The position numbers and the translations under genes were made by a program. A stretch of 64,000 nt of DNA from Hyaloperonospora brassicae (taxonomy: Eukaryota; Oomycota; Peronosporomycetes; Peronosporales; Peronosporaceae), in NCBI GenBank assembly GCA_947650285.1, contig CANTFL010000174.1, forward strand, positions 124,001 through 188,000, given 5' to 3'. Below, one piece after another: positions 1 through 13,600 of this stretch. The notes under the pieces were generated by a model. That model had not been told where the DNA came from. It ran no database searches and saw only the letters and a program-made list of their open reading frames with translations. Position 1 is the first letter of the stretch. Each line of letters starts with the position of its first letter.

Positions 1-256
1 TCAACTGCTCGGCCTGTTGAGAGCTTTGCTGGTGAAGCAAGGCTACTTTCTCTCTTTCGGAGACAAGTTCATGTTGTATGAACTTGGCGATAGCGGCATG
101 TTGTTGGTCTCTGTCTAGAGACTCCAACATGGCGCTAATAGCGACCTCGCCTACGGTAGAACTCATTCGTTCTACCGCACTCCATTCGATGTCACTCAGA
201 TAAGTAAACCCTTCACGCGTGGCGTGAAAGGTCTCTTCATCATCTAACATGTTCAT
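1..256 (-). CDS. Gag N-terminus of a Ty3/gypsy element (cut by window edge)
   Basis: This is the first 85 codons of a gypsy Gag, open on the minus strand from the ATG at 254-256 to the window edge. It starts MNMLDDEETFHATREG and closely matches the start of the full-length Gag at 29296-30429. The segment includes the acidic start and the Gln/Glu-rich stretch expected to form a coiled coil. Gag would package element RNA into virus-like particles. The start is supported by its position just inside an LTR and primer-binding site, as in the complete copies. No stop is seen in the visible part, so this copy may be intact to the left. The gypsy assignment rests on the complete copies in this window. 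Confidence 0.85.
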   Translation of the reverse strand, partial: MNMLDDEETFHATREGFTYLSDIEWSAVERMSSTVGEVAISAMLESLDRDQQHAAIAKFIQHELVSEREKVALLHQQSSQQAEQL

Positions 257-300
257 GTGGGATGCTGTGGTCCTTGGAAGGACTACAAAGTGCTACCAGG

Positions 301-714
301 TGTAACGGGGCACAATCTTTCGTGAACTTAACGCAAGGATATCGTGCACCGACAAGCGTACACAAGACAACCGAGGAAGCGGTAGGTAAGACAGAGGCAT
401 TACTGTCTTAGGGAAAAGTAGAACTGTTATATTGATATCATTAAGTCTTTTAACTACTGTCTCTCTGTTTGACTTAACTTAATTATGTTAATATAACTGA
501 GTGTATGGTGACGTCTCGTCATCACTCATTGCGCGCGTCTTGCGGCGATTGGCGGGTTGATATCGTCAAGATATCAACCAATGAACAGACTCTTTGCTCG
601 ACCCATCAATATCACTACTATTGGTGATATTGTTCAAAGAATATTCAACATAATATTCTCTATTGTCACTATCTCTCAAATGACAATTTCCATGTAACGG
701 GCTGCCCCGTTACA
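301..714 (-). repeat. LTR of the left-edge gypsy element
   Basis: This 414 bp LTR begins TGTAACGGGGCA and ends with the inverse TGCCCCGTTACA on the plus strand. On the element's own (minus) strand it is the 5' LTR. A primer-binding site starting TGGTAGCACT lies immediately inside it (about 288-297 on the minus strand). It aligns along its length with the LTRs at 28857, 36455 and 43722 but has its own variants, so it represents a distinct subfamily. Confidence 0.9.
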
Positions 715-3700
715 GACCGAGTTTTTCGACAAAAATGCCAATATTGGGTTTAACTATACTGGAATTTGACCTTCTACCAAATTCGTGTTGCACGTTATCA
801 TTAAAGTTGCTCAATAGATTTTGTTAGCCCCTCCTTATCCTTGTCAAAAATTACTGTCCCTTGTATTCTGATTTTGGTACAAAATTATGCTGCTCAATCA
901 GGCAAGAACGACGTCCAACTGATACGAAGTGAGGCTATTTTTATGTCGTCGGGATCCTTAGATCCAATATTGGGAGACAGATCGTATATGGACACATAAT
1001 ATTTGATTGCAACTACTTCGATCCGGAACCTGCTACCCATCAATTAAATTAAGCATTAGGTCAAAGACATCAAATTTAAATGTTTTAAGCTGTGGAATAT
1101 TAGGAACAGGTCAGTGCATTGGACAACAAACGGTACCAAACATGTGACAAATAACGCCCTATGAATTAATAAAGTCAAACGGACCAATTTTCGGCGAGGT
1201 CGACGATCCACCACCTTTCGAATTAATTATTGAATCGTCTTACTACAAATAAATCGTACGTGCAATTGAGTTTTATATTATTATAAACGAATGTTTGTCG
1301 GAGACGGCACGCAACGTTTATTCGAGGGTACCAATTTTTGCAATATCAATTCATGATGACCTAATTTGGCAATGGGACCCAAATCTTTCGTGTACGGGTG
1401 GTGCATAACTTACGAAGCCCATATCGAAACAGATAAGTATAAATATAGTTGGTGCGTGTAATGATGTTTTTAAAATAGAAGGAGAACTTCACATATACTT
1501 AGGACCAAGGAGTAAAAACAAGGTGTCCGACTACATTCCGGACAATTAATTTGAGTAAATTAGGCACAATCTCTGCCTTGGACGAAAATAAAGTGATATT
1601 AAGTATATACATATGTTGTTATAAAGTGTACATTTCTTTTTTTATATTTCTACACGAATTATTTATTACCTATCAGCAAAAAACTGGTAATGGGCGCAAC
1701 TTTTGCAGCATAAGCCATGGGGAAATGACTCGTGATAAAGAAGGGGGTCATGAAGAGCTTAGGAATAGTTGACAGATTTTAAATGGTTGGATACACATAC
1801 TAAAGAGCTGCGTCTGTCGATATTTAGTCGGCCCAGAACACGTGCAAATTTTAATCGCTGTTCGCGTCACAGCCATATCACTTAAAATGGCTTCAGACTC
1901 AAGATTATGGTAGCGAGTAGTTTCCATCCTGCGAACTAAATAAAGCCTTTGCCGCACCTCGCTTTCTGTGACTTATTGAGGACATCAGCTAGACTGTGAC
2001 AATGACAAATTCTTACTCTTACCTGTATAAATAATCTGGAAATAGGACCGCATATATAATCATAAGTCAATTCAAGATACCAACAGGCAATATCAAAAAG
2101 ATCACTTTTTTTACCATAAACGAGCGACTTAAATATACGGGCGATCTCAAATCCACATTGATAGGCAAAATCAAGTCAAGACTGATGTACTGCGTTATCT
2201 GTGCATTTCGTTTTATGCACCCCAAACGGAAGTTTTTTGTGCATATAGGTATTCCATTAATACAGCTCAATGAGTCATCACTAAGTTATAGGCCTCAATT
2301 GACTGGTAAACACGATGATCTTAATACTTTAAATGCACATAAATGATCCCTTTGGCCGTAAGCTGAGCAACTTTTGCAGTGTCAAGTGGCTATATAAACA
2401 GCAATTTCGGGATCACGACCGTTCGTCGTTATTTGAGCACATAAGACAAAAATGTTTCTTTATATTCCACCACCAGAGTCGCCAGGTACACATCCTTCCT
2501 CGTAAACGCTTCCTTACCATCCAATGAGTCTGCTGAGTTTATAGAAAGTTTTGTGTCTATATTTGATTATCCTGAAAACGCGTCTACGAAACTTGTCCAG
2601 CACAATTAATCGGTACAAATGATTTTTATCCAGGTATCTTGGACATTTTAGGCGTCACTAATTGCTCCTAACCCACGTTCATCTGACTGCTCATGCATTC
2701 AGTTATCTTATAAATATTATTTGTTAAATTTCAATGTAAATCGGTCATATACTATGCGCAAGGAAAGGTCGCCAGCGAACCTTTCACTTGAGAAATTGGA
2801 TGGCGTTCATATATACGCGTTCCAACTATTACGTGGTCCACGGGATACATGATCTACTATAAGCAATCCGCAGGGTGTTCGTGATCCGTCGGATTGGTGT
2901 ACGACACATCGCAGGCTTGATGAACACAGATCAGAAAGGTAGGTTAAGTGAATCACATATTTGTTTTATCAAATTTAGCGGTGGTAATGGTGCGGCTACA
3001 GATTTGGTGAAGATAATAAGCATAGAGGGTGACTTTTAATTGGAATAGTTAACATAATACAGAGTTGAATTGGATTAGGAAAGCACGCATCACTTTGTAT
3101 TCCGGATTGTATGACTGGTTACGCGACGTCAGCAAGCTAGATACTTTGTCAAGCGATGTTATTCAATTTTTTGGCAAAAGAATGAGGACTGTCAACAAAA
3201 GCCCTTGATTGCGATCCTACGCAGCACTACAGTTGGGACAAGACACAAGATCACGAGTCGGCTCAAGTGGTCAAGCGGATCGAGTACGTACGTATTGGAC
3301 AAGGTAATCCCGCAGAGATTGGGTTGACTAATATCGAGTACCTTACATGTATACCTGTGTTCGTAAGAGGTTTCCACCCGATCACCAAATTACTTAACAC
3401 GGTAAAGTTTTTCCTCAACGCAAGTCCACCTGGAATATTGCTACCCATTTGACCAACGGGTACTAAAATTAAGGAAAGAAACGAGCTTATAAATGGACTA
3501 CCCTCTATGATAGTCGGTCGTTTAACCGCCAGTGGAGAGTTAGGATCGCAAGAATCTAGTGACTACCATTAATCCACAGTTCGATCTTTTTCAATTCAGT
3601 ATAAATTTATCTTTCACGCATGTCCAAATGGTCATTAGTCGGCTTTTTGGACAATGATGTGAGTCCAGATTCGATCTTGGTTTTCCAAGATGTAAATAAG

Positions 3701-4612
3701 TTCTCGATCGTGCTTTCTCGATCATCGTATGCTTGCATTATTTTAGCAACGCCATTTTTTTACTCTATAATTCAATTACACACCGCGCTCGCGCTATTGC
3801 AGTCGAATGATCACTTATTAGGACAGCGTAGTTGAAATTGAGCCACATATCACTTGTAACCTTCCCATTACTATTATAATGTTGCTTTCCATTCGAAAAA
3901 TATATTATATACTACTAGACCACCTTCTACGTCCTATATTATTATAGAGTGATGAAATGCACTTGTCACATGTTTTACGAGAGAGTCGATTTTCAGCTCT
4001 AAAATCGCGTATTATTTTAAGTAATGTAATGCATAAAAAATTGTGACAGACTTCGAGCGTATGAACAATGGTAAAAAAAGATCAGTCCCCAATTACTATC
4101 CATATCACTTAAAAACTGTGGCGACTAATAAAATTACTCAAATTGGGGTGATATTATTGGACGCTGCTTAACGAACTATATTTATGTAGTGACTGTAACG
4201 CGACCACCGCGCTGGTATGGTATGCATTAATTCATAATTAAAATCGTACTAACTAATGAAGTTTCTTCTTAACAACACATCCATTTTATAATAAATAAAA
4301 ACTGGTTATGTTTACGAATCTTCGGACTTCCATAAAGCCCATGCGCGATTATTCCAATAAATTTGATTGTGAAGTACTTTCACTGTTATATATTATATAT
4401 TACTCATAACTTGCAAATAAAGCGCTCATTAGAAAATCTTTTTTAATTTTATTTGTGTTTGCCACAATACGAATATTATTTATAGATAAACAATTAATGA
4501 CGTATAGATGGCTTAATCTTTTTTATTTCTTGTTTTGCCAACAACGGATTAGATGAAGGACATTATTAATACTCCTTATAAAACTATTTTCTTACTCGGA
4601 CTGCCAAAATTG

Positions 4613-4617
<5 letters not shown>

Positions 4618-4645
<28 letters not shown>
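4618..4645. repeat. (AT)14 microsatellite
   Basis: Uninterrupted alternating AT of about 28 bp inside the AT-rich region. Confidence 0.95.
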
Positions 4646-4648
<3 letters not shown>

Positions 4649-7600
4649 GTGCAGTCACTTTTTGTTGCGTACCTAGAACTGCACAATACTCAGACTGTCG
4701 CTTGTCTTTAGTATACGTAGCCACAAAACCTTCTTTAGAATGCTAAAAAAACCACCTCTATGTATCATATAATTGGTCCAATAAAAAGAAATACATGCGG
4801 TATTCGATCTCGTCTAATAGGACGATCCTTATAAAAACTTGCTTTAAGATAATGTCGACTAACTATATTAGGTACCTACAATTATATAGGATGCGGCTCG
4901 ACATCCAATTAATTAGACAAAATAATGTCTAGTCCACCAACTAAATTGTTCGGGCGTATCATTGGCTTGAGCAGCCTTCTTTACGGTGCTATATATTCGA
5001 TTGGGTGGAGGTTTACATACCATTGGCCAAAATAATGATTCCGTAAGCAAACTTTATAACTTGTTTTAATTTTACCTTTGACATAATTTTAGCATAAGAA
5101 GCTATAGCCAAAACCTGCTGTATAGAACCCTCGGTTGTAAACATACGTGCATTTCATTTTTGCGCTTTTTTATTAGAACCACTATCTGTGCGCATTCTGA
5201 CACTAATTTGTTTTGGACGCTTTCTCGGCCGTCGAACTTGCGATGCAACTTTAATCAAGCTTTTTCTAAATTATGATCATTCGATGTTATATTATGTGAT
5301 ATATACGCAAGATAGTGTTGCAATCATGTGAAAAAAGATTGCGAAGTGGAAAAGATATATATGATAGTGAACAAGGCATTTCCATACTTATTAATTTTGC
5401 TCGAATGTTTCATGTCGCACAATAATTGCCATCATATGAGATTGAATATCGGTCGATCTCCCGCTAGTCCCAAGCACAATAGACCGTAATAGTAACTTCA
5501 GCCAACTTAACAACGTCGACCAGCTCTGCTTACAGGTTCGCAAGTGAATATAGTCACTTGACCGGCATTATATAGACTTTTTCCTTGGAGGTGTCTTCTG
5601 AGAGCCAGGTGATGATTTGGACGTGCAGCATTTACCATCGTAACTTCTACAAAATATCTACATCACCGCTCATACTATTTATACTCAGTATACCAGTACT
5701 ATGAATCCACTCAATTATCATAAAACCATTTTTCATACAATTAGTACCTAAAGAAGTAACGTAATTTTCTATGACACAGTAAGGTCAAAAAAGAGGATTT
5801 TAAGATGATATAGCTATTAGTATACCACAAAACATGTATCGATAATAATAATGATATATAAAATACTTAAAGCGTTCGCGTAGGCCTTAATTTTAAACAT
5901 TTACTAACTTATATTTGCTATTTTACCTCTGTAATCTCCCTTGTAGCCAAAAGTAGATAGATGAATAAATTAACGAATGGCAGGTAACGATTATAGCGTA
6001 ATTGAACAATGTTTATGGTCTTGTTATATGCCATGACGCTTCTGACCAATTGAGCCATATTATATCTTAATTGTATCAATTTAAATCGTTTGTATTTGTC
6101 TAATCGTCTTTCTTTATTGAGGTATATTAAAGCCTTTCTTTATAATGCGTACACACATATGATGGTGTGTCAGATATACCCCTATAAGAACCGGGGCAGC
6201 ATGAGATGAATCGTAGGCAAAATAATTATCATTTTTTGTGTAGATTTGACGCAAGATTGTTAGATCTACTTTCGGATATCACTTAAATTGTATATAAAAT
6301 ATGGCACCACACGCTCTATCATCACACGCAATGTTGATAGGTCGTTGTGGTCTACTCACCATACATAATGGCAACAATAAAAGCTATCTCAGTTCTTCAT
6401 AGATGGGTGAAGAAATTCATTTTGCAGCGATAAAGTTTTTACATGTGTAAAGACGCCTAGTGCACATGGTTCTTTTCAGACATTAGATTCATTAGAATTA
6501 TGTATTATACTACATTTTGTTATGTTGCTTGCAGCATTACGAAAAATATGATTATAATTCTTGCATCATTAATTAATGAATGCTGTGGCAAGATTACCGC
6601 CTTGCCTACACATTTTATTGTCGTAAATCGACCTGGATCGTCGAGCCAACTGACTGGTAATGCACCAATAATTCGACGAGACCATTACTTAGGTGTTTCA
6701 AGACGACATTGATTTAAAGCACTCCAAACATTGTTTCGCATTCATTATTGTAAGGAGCTTGTACCTACAGTGTTACAAATAACATTTACAATTGATTCAT
6801 TTAATCTTCCTACTATCGCATTATACGACTAATACCGATCACTAACTGTAAAATTATGCAGTCACACTTGAATTTTGGCGCTATTATAAGTGCTAGCATT
6901 ACAATACTGGCTAAAAAAACGGATGGTTTTAGTCCGTAAGAAATGCAATGGGCACTTTTAATCGTTGTAGTGTCTACTCATGCAGCTCTTTTGACTATAT
7001 ATTAGTCAAAGATTGCGCACTTAACTCTTTTACTTCACATTTAGCGTTTCGTGTCATTCTGTTTCACTCATGAATTAAATTTAAGCCATTTGAACGCGCC
7101 TTTGTATCGGTATTGGTTTCCTTAGACCTTTATAACACTTCATTCGACGTGCGTTGGCCTTCTTTGAGCACACCATGACTTCAGATGGACAAACAATCGG
7201 TGTATATGTAGCTTTTAACTTCTCCTTCATCAAAAACCTGTACCGGCATAATCCACCGTGGACTAAGCAGATATTTCGATCGTTGTCTGTCCATTAGCGG
7301 TATATGCTTACAGTATACCACTTAAAAGCCGATTTTCTCGAAGATGGATTAGGCTAGATAAACGCCATGTCTGGATCGTTGCAAATTACCCAGTAAAAAA
7401 TCATGTGTTTCAATATCGTCACCTTGACCGTTGATTAGTTAAGTGCTAAAGGAGAAAATAATCATTTATTTTGATATATATTTGGATTGAAGCATTGTTA
7501 TTATTTATACGCTTGCTTTGGCTTTTACGTCAAGTGCGTCATTTTTATTGATAGTCGATGAATACTACTGTATTTCTGCGCAAGGAAGACATTTGATCTT

Positions 7601-10600
7601 CGTGCCACGCGTTGGATGCTTTACCAATGTTAATTATACCAATACCACAAGAGTACATTCTGTCGAAAAAAATATAACGTTTACATGGGTCGAACCCTTT
7701 ACCCGAATAGCTTGCCAACAATGACCTATTACGCTCAGTTTCATCAACTTTTTACTGCAAGAACTATTTGTCTTTATTAAGCAATATGTTTGTAGCAACT
7801 CGTATAAAATTTAGCTATGTCTTTGTATAAGGGTTTTAAAACGTCTTCATGTTCACGTCTTAGCAAAAATATCTCATTGAAGTCAATTTATTCTGTATCC
7901 GGCATGTTCGACATTCTTCGTCTTGCCTAAATATTACGCCGGGCGGGTGGAACAACACCATACGATCAGCGTTTATTGTTTTGCTTAATATTCGAAACCC
8001 GCTACCCTTTAGCGACCAATTAATCTATCCCTTATACACTTCAATTGTCATAAATTTGAAGTCGCAATTGGAAAGATCTCTAAGTAGTTCTTGTCGACCC
8101 AGATCTTTCTCTATATTTGTATGTAGGACGCTATTATACCTCTATCTTAAGCATGTTCTTGGCGTGGGTATCCTCGATTTATTGCCCGAATAATCTTTCC
8201 CGTGTGTTCAATTTTTGACCACCACACACTTTTTCAGTAGCTTGGTATTAGCATCATGCAACTCGAATCTGTATTTCGTGCCGCTGCGGTTACGGTATGT
8301 TGGTAGATCGTAAAGTCAGGACAGCCCTTAAGCCTGGATTTTATTGATTTGTTTGATGAGAAGAAACAAAGAAAATAAGCAAAGTACATCTAAATTCAAC
8401 AACATACGTCGCGGTTATTTCACCGGATGCAGGTGGACAATTTCAGAGGAATAACACCCTACCGAAGCCTACATCAAGCTTGTTCGACGAAGCATACTTT
8501 GCTCATACTACTTTGAGGTCACAACATTTGGTATCCCCCGACAGGAAAAGGTGGATGCTGACACTTTCGAGATCATAAATTTATCAGCGGGATTAGCTCC
8601 GTCATCATCCTATATTCACATGGAAAGATTGATCGGTAATATGTTCAGCGTAATGACTCGCATTCGACAATATGTCAATCGGCCGTCGACATGATTGATC
8701 GGCTAGTATCTTGACGAGACTCAAAAGATGCTGCACATTTGGTCACCGAATCGCACGTAATGGCGTGCCTTCTTCGCTTATCACATGTGTCGCATGTCCG
8801 GTCCAACACATGATATAGATAATGCCAACTAAATTTGCGATATTCTATTATTTTAAGGATCAACGTATGTCAAAAAAATCCCCCGCCAAGAAGCTAGCCG
8901 GAATTTCTTACATTGTGACGTACAAAAGCATATGAAATTAATTAGCTATTGATTTGTCGTATTTTTTTATCGCAAAGCCTTTTTCTATGAATTTTTATTA
9001 CTCGTTTTGTACATGCAATCATTAATCACGACACGCTTTCCGTGGTATGCAAATGCCTTGGCTGATCTCCGACCTTCATCTCCCGTCTTCAAGTATGCCA
9101 AGATTTTCTTTGGCTGCCTACGTAGTAGAGATTCTTTGACATTCGGTTTTCGTGGCCGTTTCAGCTAAAATTTTCTTCTGACGTAATCCTCTTTCGCCGA
9201 ATATTTTTTCGGGTTTAACTTTTCAGTATGAACATCGACACCATATTGCAAAGATCTCAATTACAGAATAAATATATTTGCTGGGACAACATCCGCTACC
9301 GTATAGCAATATAATTATACATTTTGGATATTATTAATACCATCGCGGGAGGCTACTTATGTAATGTACTTCGAAGCCACCGTGAGAGATATCCATTAAT
9401 TATAAGAAGTATTTCGGTGTTTTTTATCTCGAGCTTCAACATGTCGATTATGCGTATTATCATTGATACGTAACCACAAATTTAGGACCTGATCACTTAA
9501 TTATCATGTCATCCCTACGTCGTTTCTGGATCGGTGGGAATGTCGTCGACTTCTTTCACGCTCTCAGGTGTATTAAAATACAAGAAATGACCATGAAAAA
9601 AACCTGCATTTCATGTAAAGAATTCAGAATCTCCGAATGGATGCGTAAAGAACAAACATATAATTCTATTTACAGGTCGCACAAAAAAAGTAATTTATAT
9701 ATTGGTAAAAAGTGTAATACTTTTAACTTTTTTATCGTGATAAATCTATCCCAGCAACTCAAAGGTTTGATTAGATCTTTGCATGCCTTTCGTATCAAGT
9801 CCCCAGTAAAAAAATTGCCAAAACGACAACAACTTTTCCAGAATATACATTGTATGAACGACGCAAGTTAAGTTTTTTTTTGTGTTAACATAGGTAAACC
9901 GACTATAAAAAACTGTCATGTTTCAGTATGTATTTGCTACGTGTCCAAATCCCAAATGGGACAGATTACTTACAATTATAAGCCAAATCGCTTCAATTAG
10001 GTATAGGAGTATCACGCATAAGGTCACAGCCAGCAAATGGAAATTTTTAGCTCGACAATGAAATTAATATTAGCAGTATCGAGTTTAATTTATGACGATA
10101 AAATCAATTTAGTATCGATGCACTTTTTTGCACCTGAGTTATTTGTCGTATAAAATTTGCTTTAATAGCATTTATCAAAAATTGCTGTATATCGGTATCC
10201 CAACATAGTGGTCTTCCTGCGTTTTCTTAATGCTGGTATAAAGTCGTCTTGATATTTACTTGCATGTATACACTTCATTGTGATACGACGTTTTTAAATT
10301 GCACTGGCGTTTCCTCGGTCAATTTACCTGTGAAGCCAAGGTGATTGTACGAATAATAAAATTGGGAATTCATGATATACGTAGATAGTATTTAAGCTAT
10401 ATGCCCTATGACTTAAAGATAAACAAAATCTGAACAAAATAAATAAACTGACAATGCATTTTTACTTCTTGGTACATGACTGACAATGCCTACATCATAC
10501 AAAGCTGCTATTACATACAGTAATGGAGGTAAGCAAGAAGAATGTGAAGGTGTAGATGAGTGTGACCTAATACGAGCGTTTATTTGGATGCACATTATGC

Positions 10601-13600
10601 ATCAGTCGTGTATGTTTATTTGCTCATTTAGTGCCAAATTATGTATCAAGTTGTCTTGTGGATCATTACCTGTTGGTTCTTTATGCTACACCGATAATTT
10701 TCGTATTAATCTCGTTCATTTCTGATGATCGAACATGCGTACTTAATCTGTTCAGCACATATTACAATCATTTTTCTCGTTACAAAACATTCCATCTCCA
10801 TATGTGCCAATGAAAATAACAGTCAATTCTTATTACGCACGGACATCAATTTGGACATTTGTCATCTATTGCGTCCATCTCATTCTATATTTGGACTACA
10901 GCGGTATAAGTTGTGAAAAACCCATATATGTTTTGTAAATGTGGAGGGTTTGATCGACTACGTCAACGAATGTTTTGGGCTTGTTCAATATTATTGCCGT
11001 GCATAGTTCACCGCATCGATACATTCGTTACAGAAACCTTGTGCGCGCGACATCGCTTTATTATATAATTCAACATAATTGGTACGGGGTATTAACCTAT
11101 AAATCCATAAACTATTATTCATTAGGCTCTTAGACGCAAGGTTAAGTTGGACTTCTCGGTGTATTAAGCGCTTAAATGTCCGTGCCAACTCTTAAATTAC
11201 TGGTTGTATGTATTTTGTTGCTTTATACTCCAATATATAGACATTTGCATGACTTCTGACGCTTCCGCAACTCTTACGGTTGTGATCTACAGCCATACAT
11301 TCATATTAAGATCGGAATCGACGGACAGCCGCTACTTTTGCATTCCAGGTTCGTCCGATGTCGAATTTTCGTCAAATCAGCTCCAAGCATCTTTCATAAC
11401 TCTGCATGCTTTTTCTCCAAAAATTTGCATCTAAAGTTAAGTGGAGTGTAAAGCAGGCAGCGCGAAGTATGAATTCAAGCATACGTCGTACATACGATGG
11501 CTAACTGGAACGATAGATGCGGGATGATGTTATTCGCTAAGTGTAATGGTTTTCATGCGTCCTATTAAACGAGACACATGAGCCTTGTGTAGAAAACTTC
11601 ATCAACAGGTGTCTATGCTTCGCGTTTTGGCTCTTTTCAGTATAAACTGCAAAATCGTCAGCTTCAAATGTTTGTCAAATGTACGCCGCTAAATTTGCGC
11701 TGTCGGTGATCGTTCTGGTTTATTGGTTCGCAAGTAAACAACTCGCCAGCTGTGTTTGGCCTACCTTTTAATGAGGCACGGGGGAACGATGTACTACCCT
11801 AGGTACATAAATGACCTTCGCTGGCACCGTTAGAGGCTAGTGACCTGGTATCTCGCGTACTTGTACACATAGAAAAGAGTTACTACTAAACGATCCATTT
11901 AGTAGAAAGTAAATCAAAATTTGATCATACATATTATAAAAACCTCGATTTAGTAATGACAATTAGTCTTTATTTATAAATATATTACTGCAAAAAGTAA
12001 TTTTTAACGAACAATCATTTATGGGTGCCTTTACTCACCACCTATTGTGCTCGTCACTCAGCGATAAGAATGTTGATATAATGACCTATATCGAACACTG
12101 TGTAGATTCGAGGGTCATCGCATCAGTATCACCGTGCATGTTGCTATTGCTGAATGGGTACTCAACAGAATATCTACTATTATCAATATTGCAATTGGCA
12201 ATATTATCGAATAGAATCACTCCTATTCAGACATTATCCATGTTTTTTGCGATCGACCTAATTTCTTATAATAAAATGGCTAAAGAAGGCTGATGGACGC
12301 TTTCAAAGGGGTATGTCATATAGTGCAAATACAATATAAAACTTTTACATATTCGCACAAGCTTTCATCAGCCAAACAAATTTTCGTTCGTCGTTTCGTC
12401 GGTTGAAGGATGCCCAACCTTTTTAGGTAATTGTTTCCATTATGTATACTAATACAAATTGTATGGCGGTGACTAAAATGTAACGGTAACCGTCTGATGC
12501 AGATTTTATGCGTCATTACGATCGATCAATAAATTAATAGAGACGATCTGCAAAACAATTGTACCCCGCTTTTAAGTTGTGGATAAGCATTCATATTGGG
12601 GGTGCGATTAAAACGCGTGGCTTCACAAGAAAATTTGTATATTTTATACTGTTCTAGTTGTGTTTTGTTGGGTCTGTACGAAGCATGACATCGTGTCATC
12701 TGTGTGGTCCTACTACTTGTCAAATCATAACACAGATCTTCTCCAGTCATAAAAAAACATTACCTTCACTAATTTATACATGAATTACATGTTTACTAAG
12801 ACCTTAAGATCGATTGACTTTTAGCATGGTGGATATTGTCATACTTAACCACGAGACGAAGAGAAATAAACTTATATCGATTGGAAAGAGTACCGGCAAC
12901 CGCCGTCGGCGTATAAATCGCCATCGCAAACGGTATATTGTCCTACAACTTTGCACGCTTTGGAGGTGCCGTAAACAATCAATATAGAAACATCGAAAAT
13001 TGCTAAGATCACTATCTTATGAGGTGTAGATAGGAAACTTGTGCGACTAGTCTGCTGTATCTTTCTGCTGTCTAGTCGTTTCACCGCAAATCTCATAAGG
13101 TAAGAGAGTGGAATGAATTTAATCGTCATAAAAGTTAAGTATAGCGGCAATATGCGTCGGCACTGCATATGATGGGCGAACTATCGACATAAATTGTATA
13201 TGAGCAGCTGAAGAACGACGCTTACAACGTTTTAATCGTGCCGAGCTTTCACACCCATGTAGTCGTTGTAGCATGATTGACGGGAAACATATACATATTT
13301 TATAAACCAAATGAAAGGGCGTCGATCCTATATTGTATACAGATTTTCACTACGGTCGATCCACCGCTTTTACAAAACACTTTGATAAAATGTAACCACT
13401 GTTCCTGGGAGAATATCTATTGTAGTATAAAGGTGCTGAATTTGCCTGTCGTGCATTTTAAGCTCCCTGTATCATTAAATCGGATCTTTCTTTAGCGCGC
13501 ACGACACAGTTCTCATCGGTCACATCGTGGAAGATGATGAAGCAATGTATCTTCGTCAGCAATCAATATGTAAATATAGCTTGATTGTTTTATGCAAACG

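Noticed and set aside
9506..9871. 121-codon frame in the AT-rich region
   Set aside because: Longest frame there, but length is compatible with chance, and no motif, promoter or homologous feature was seen.
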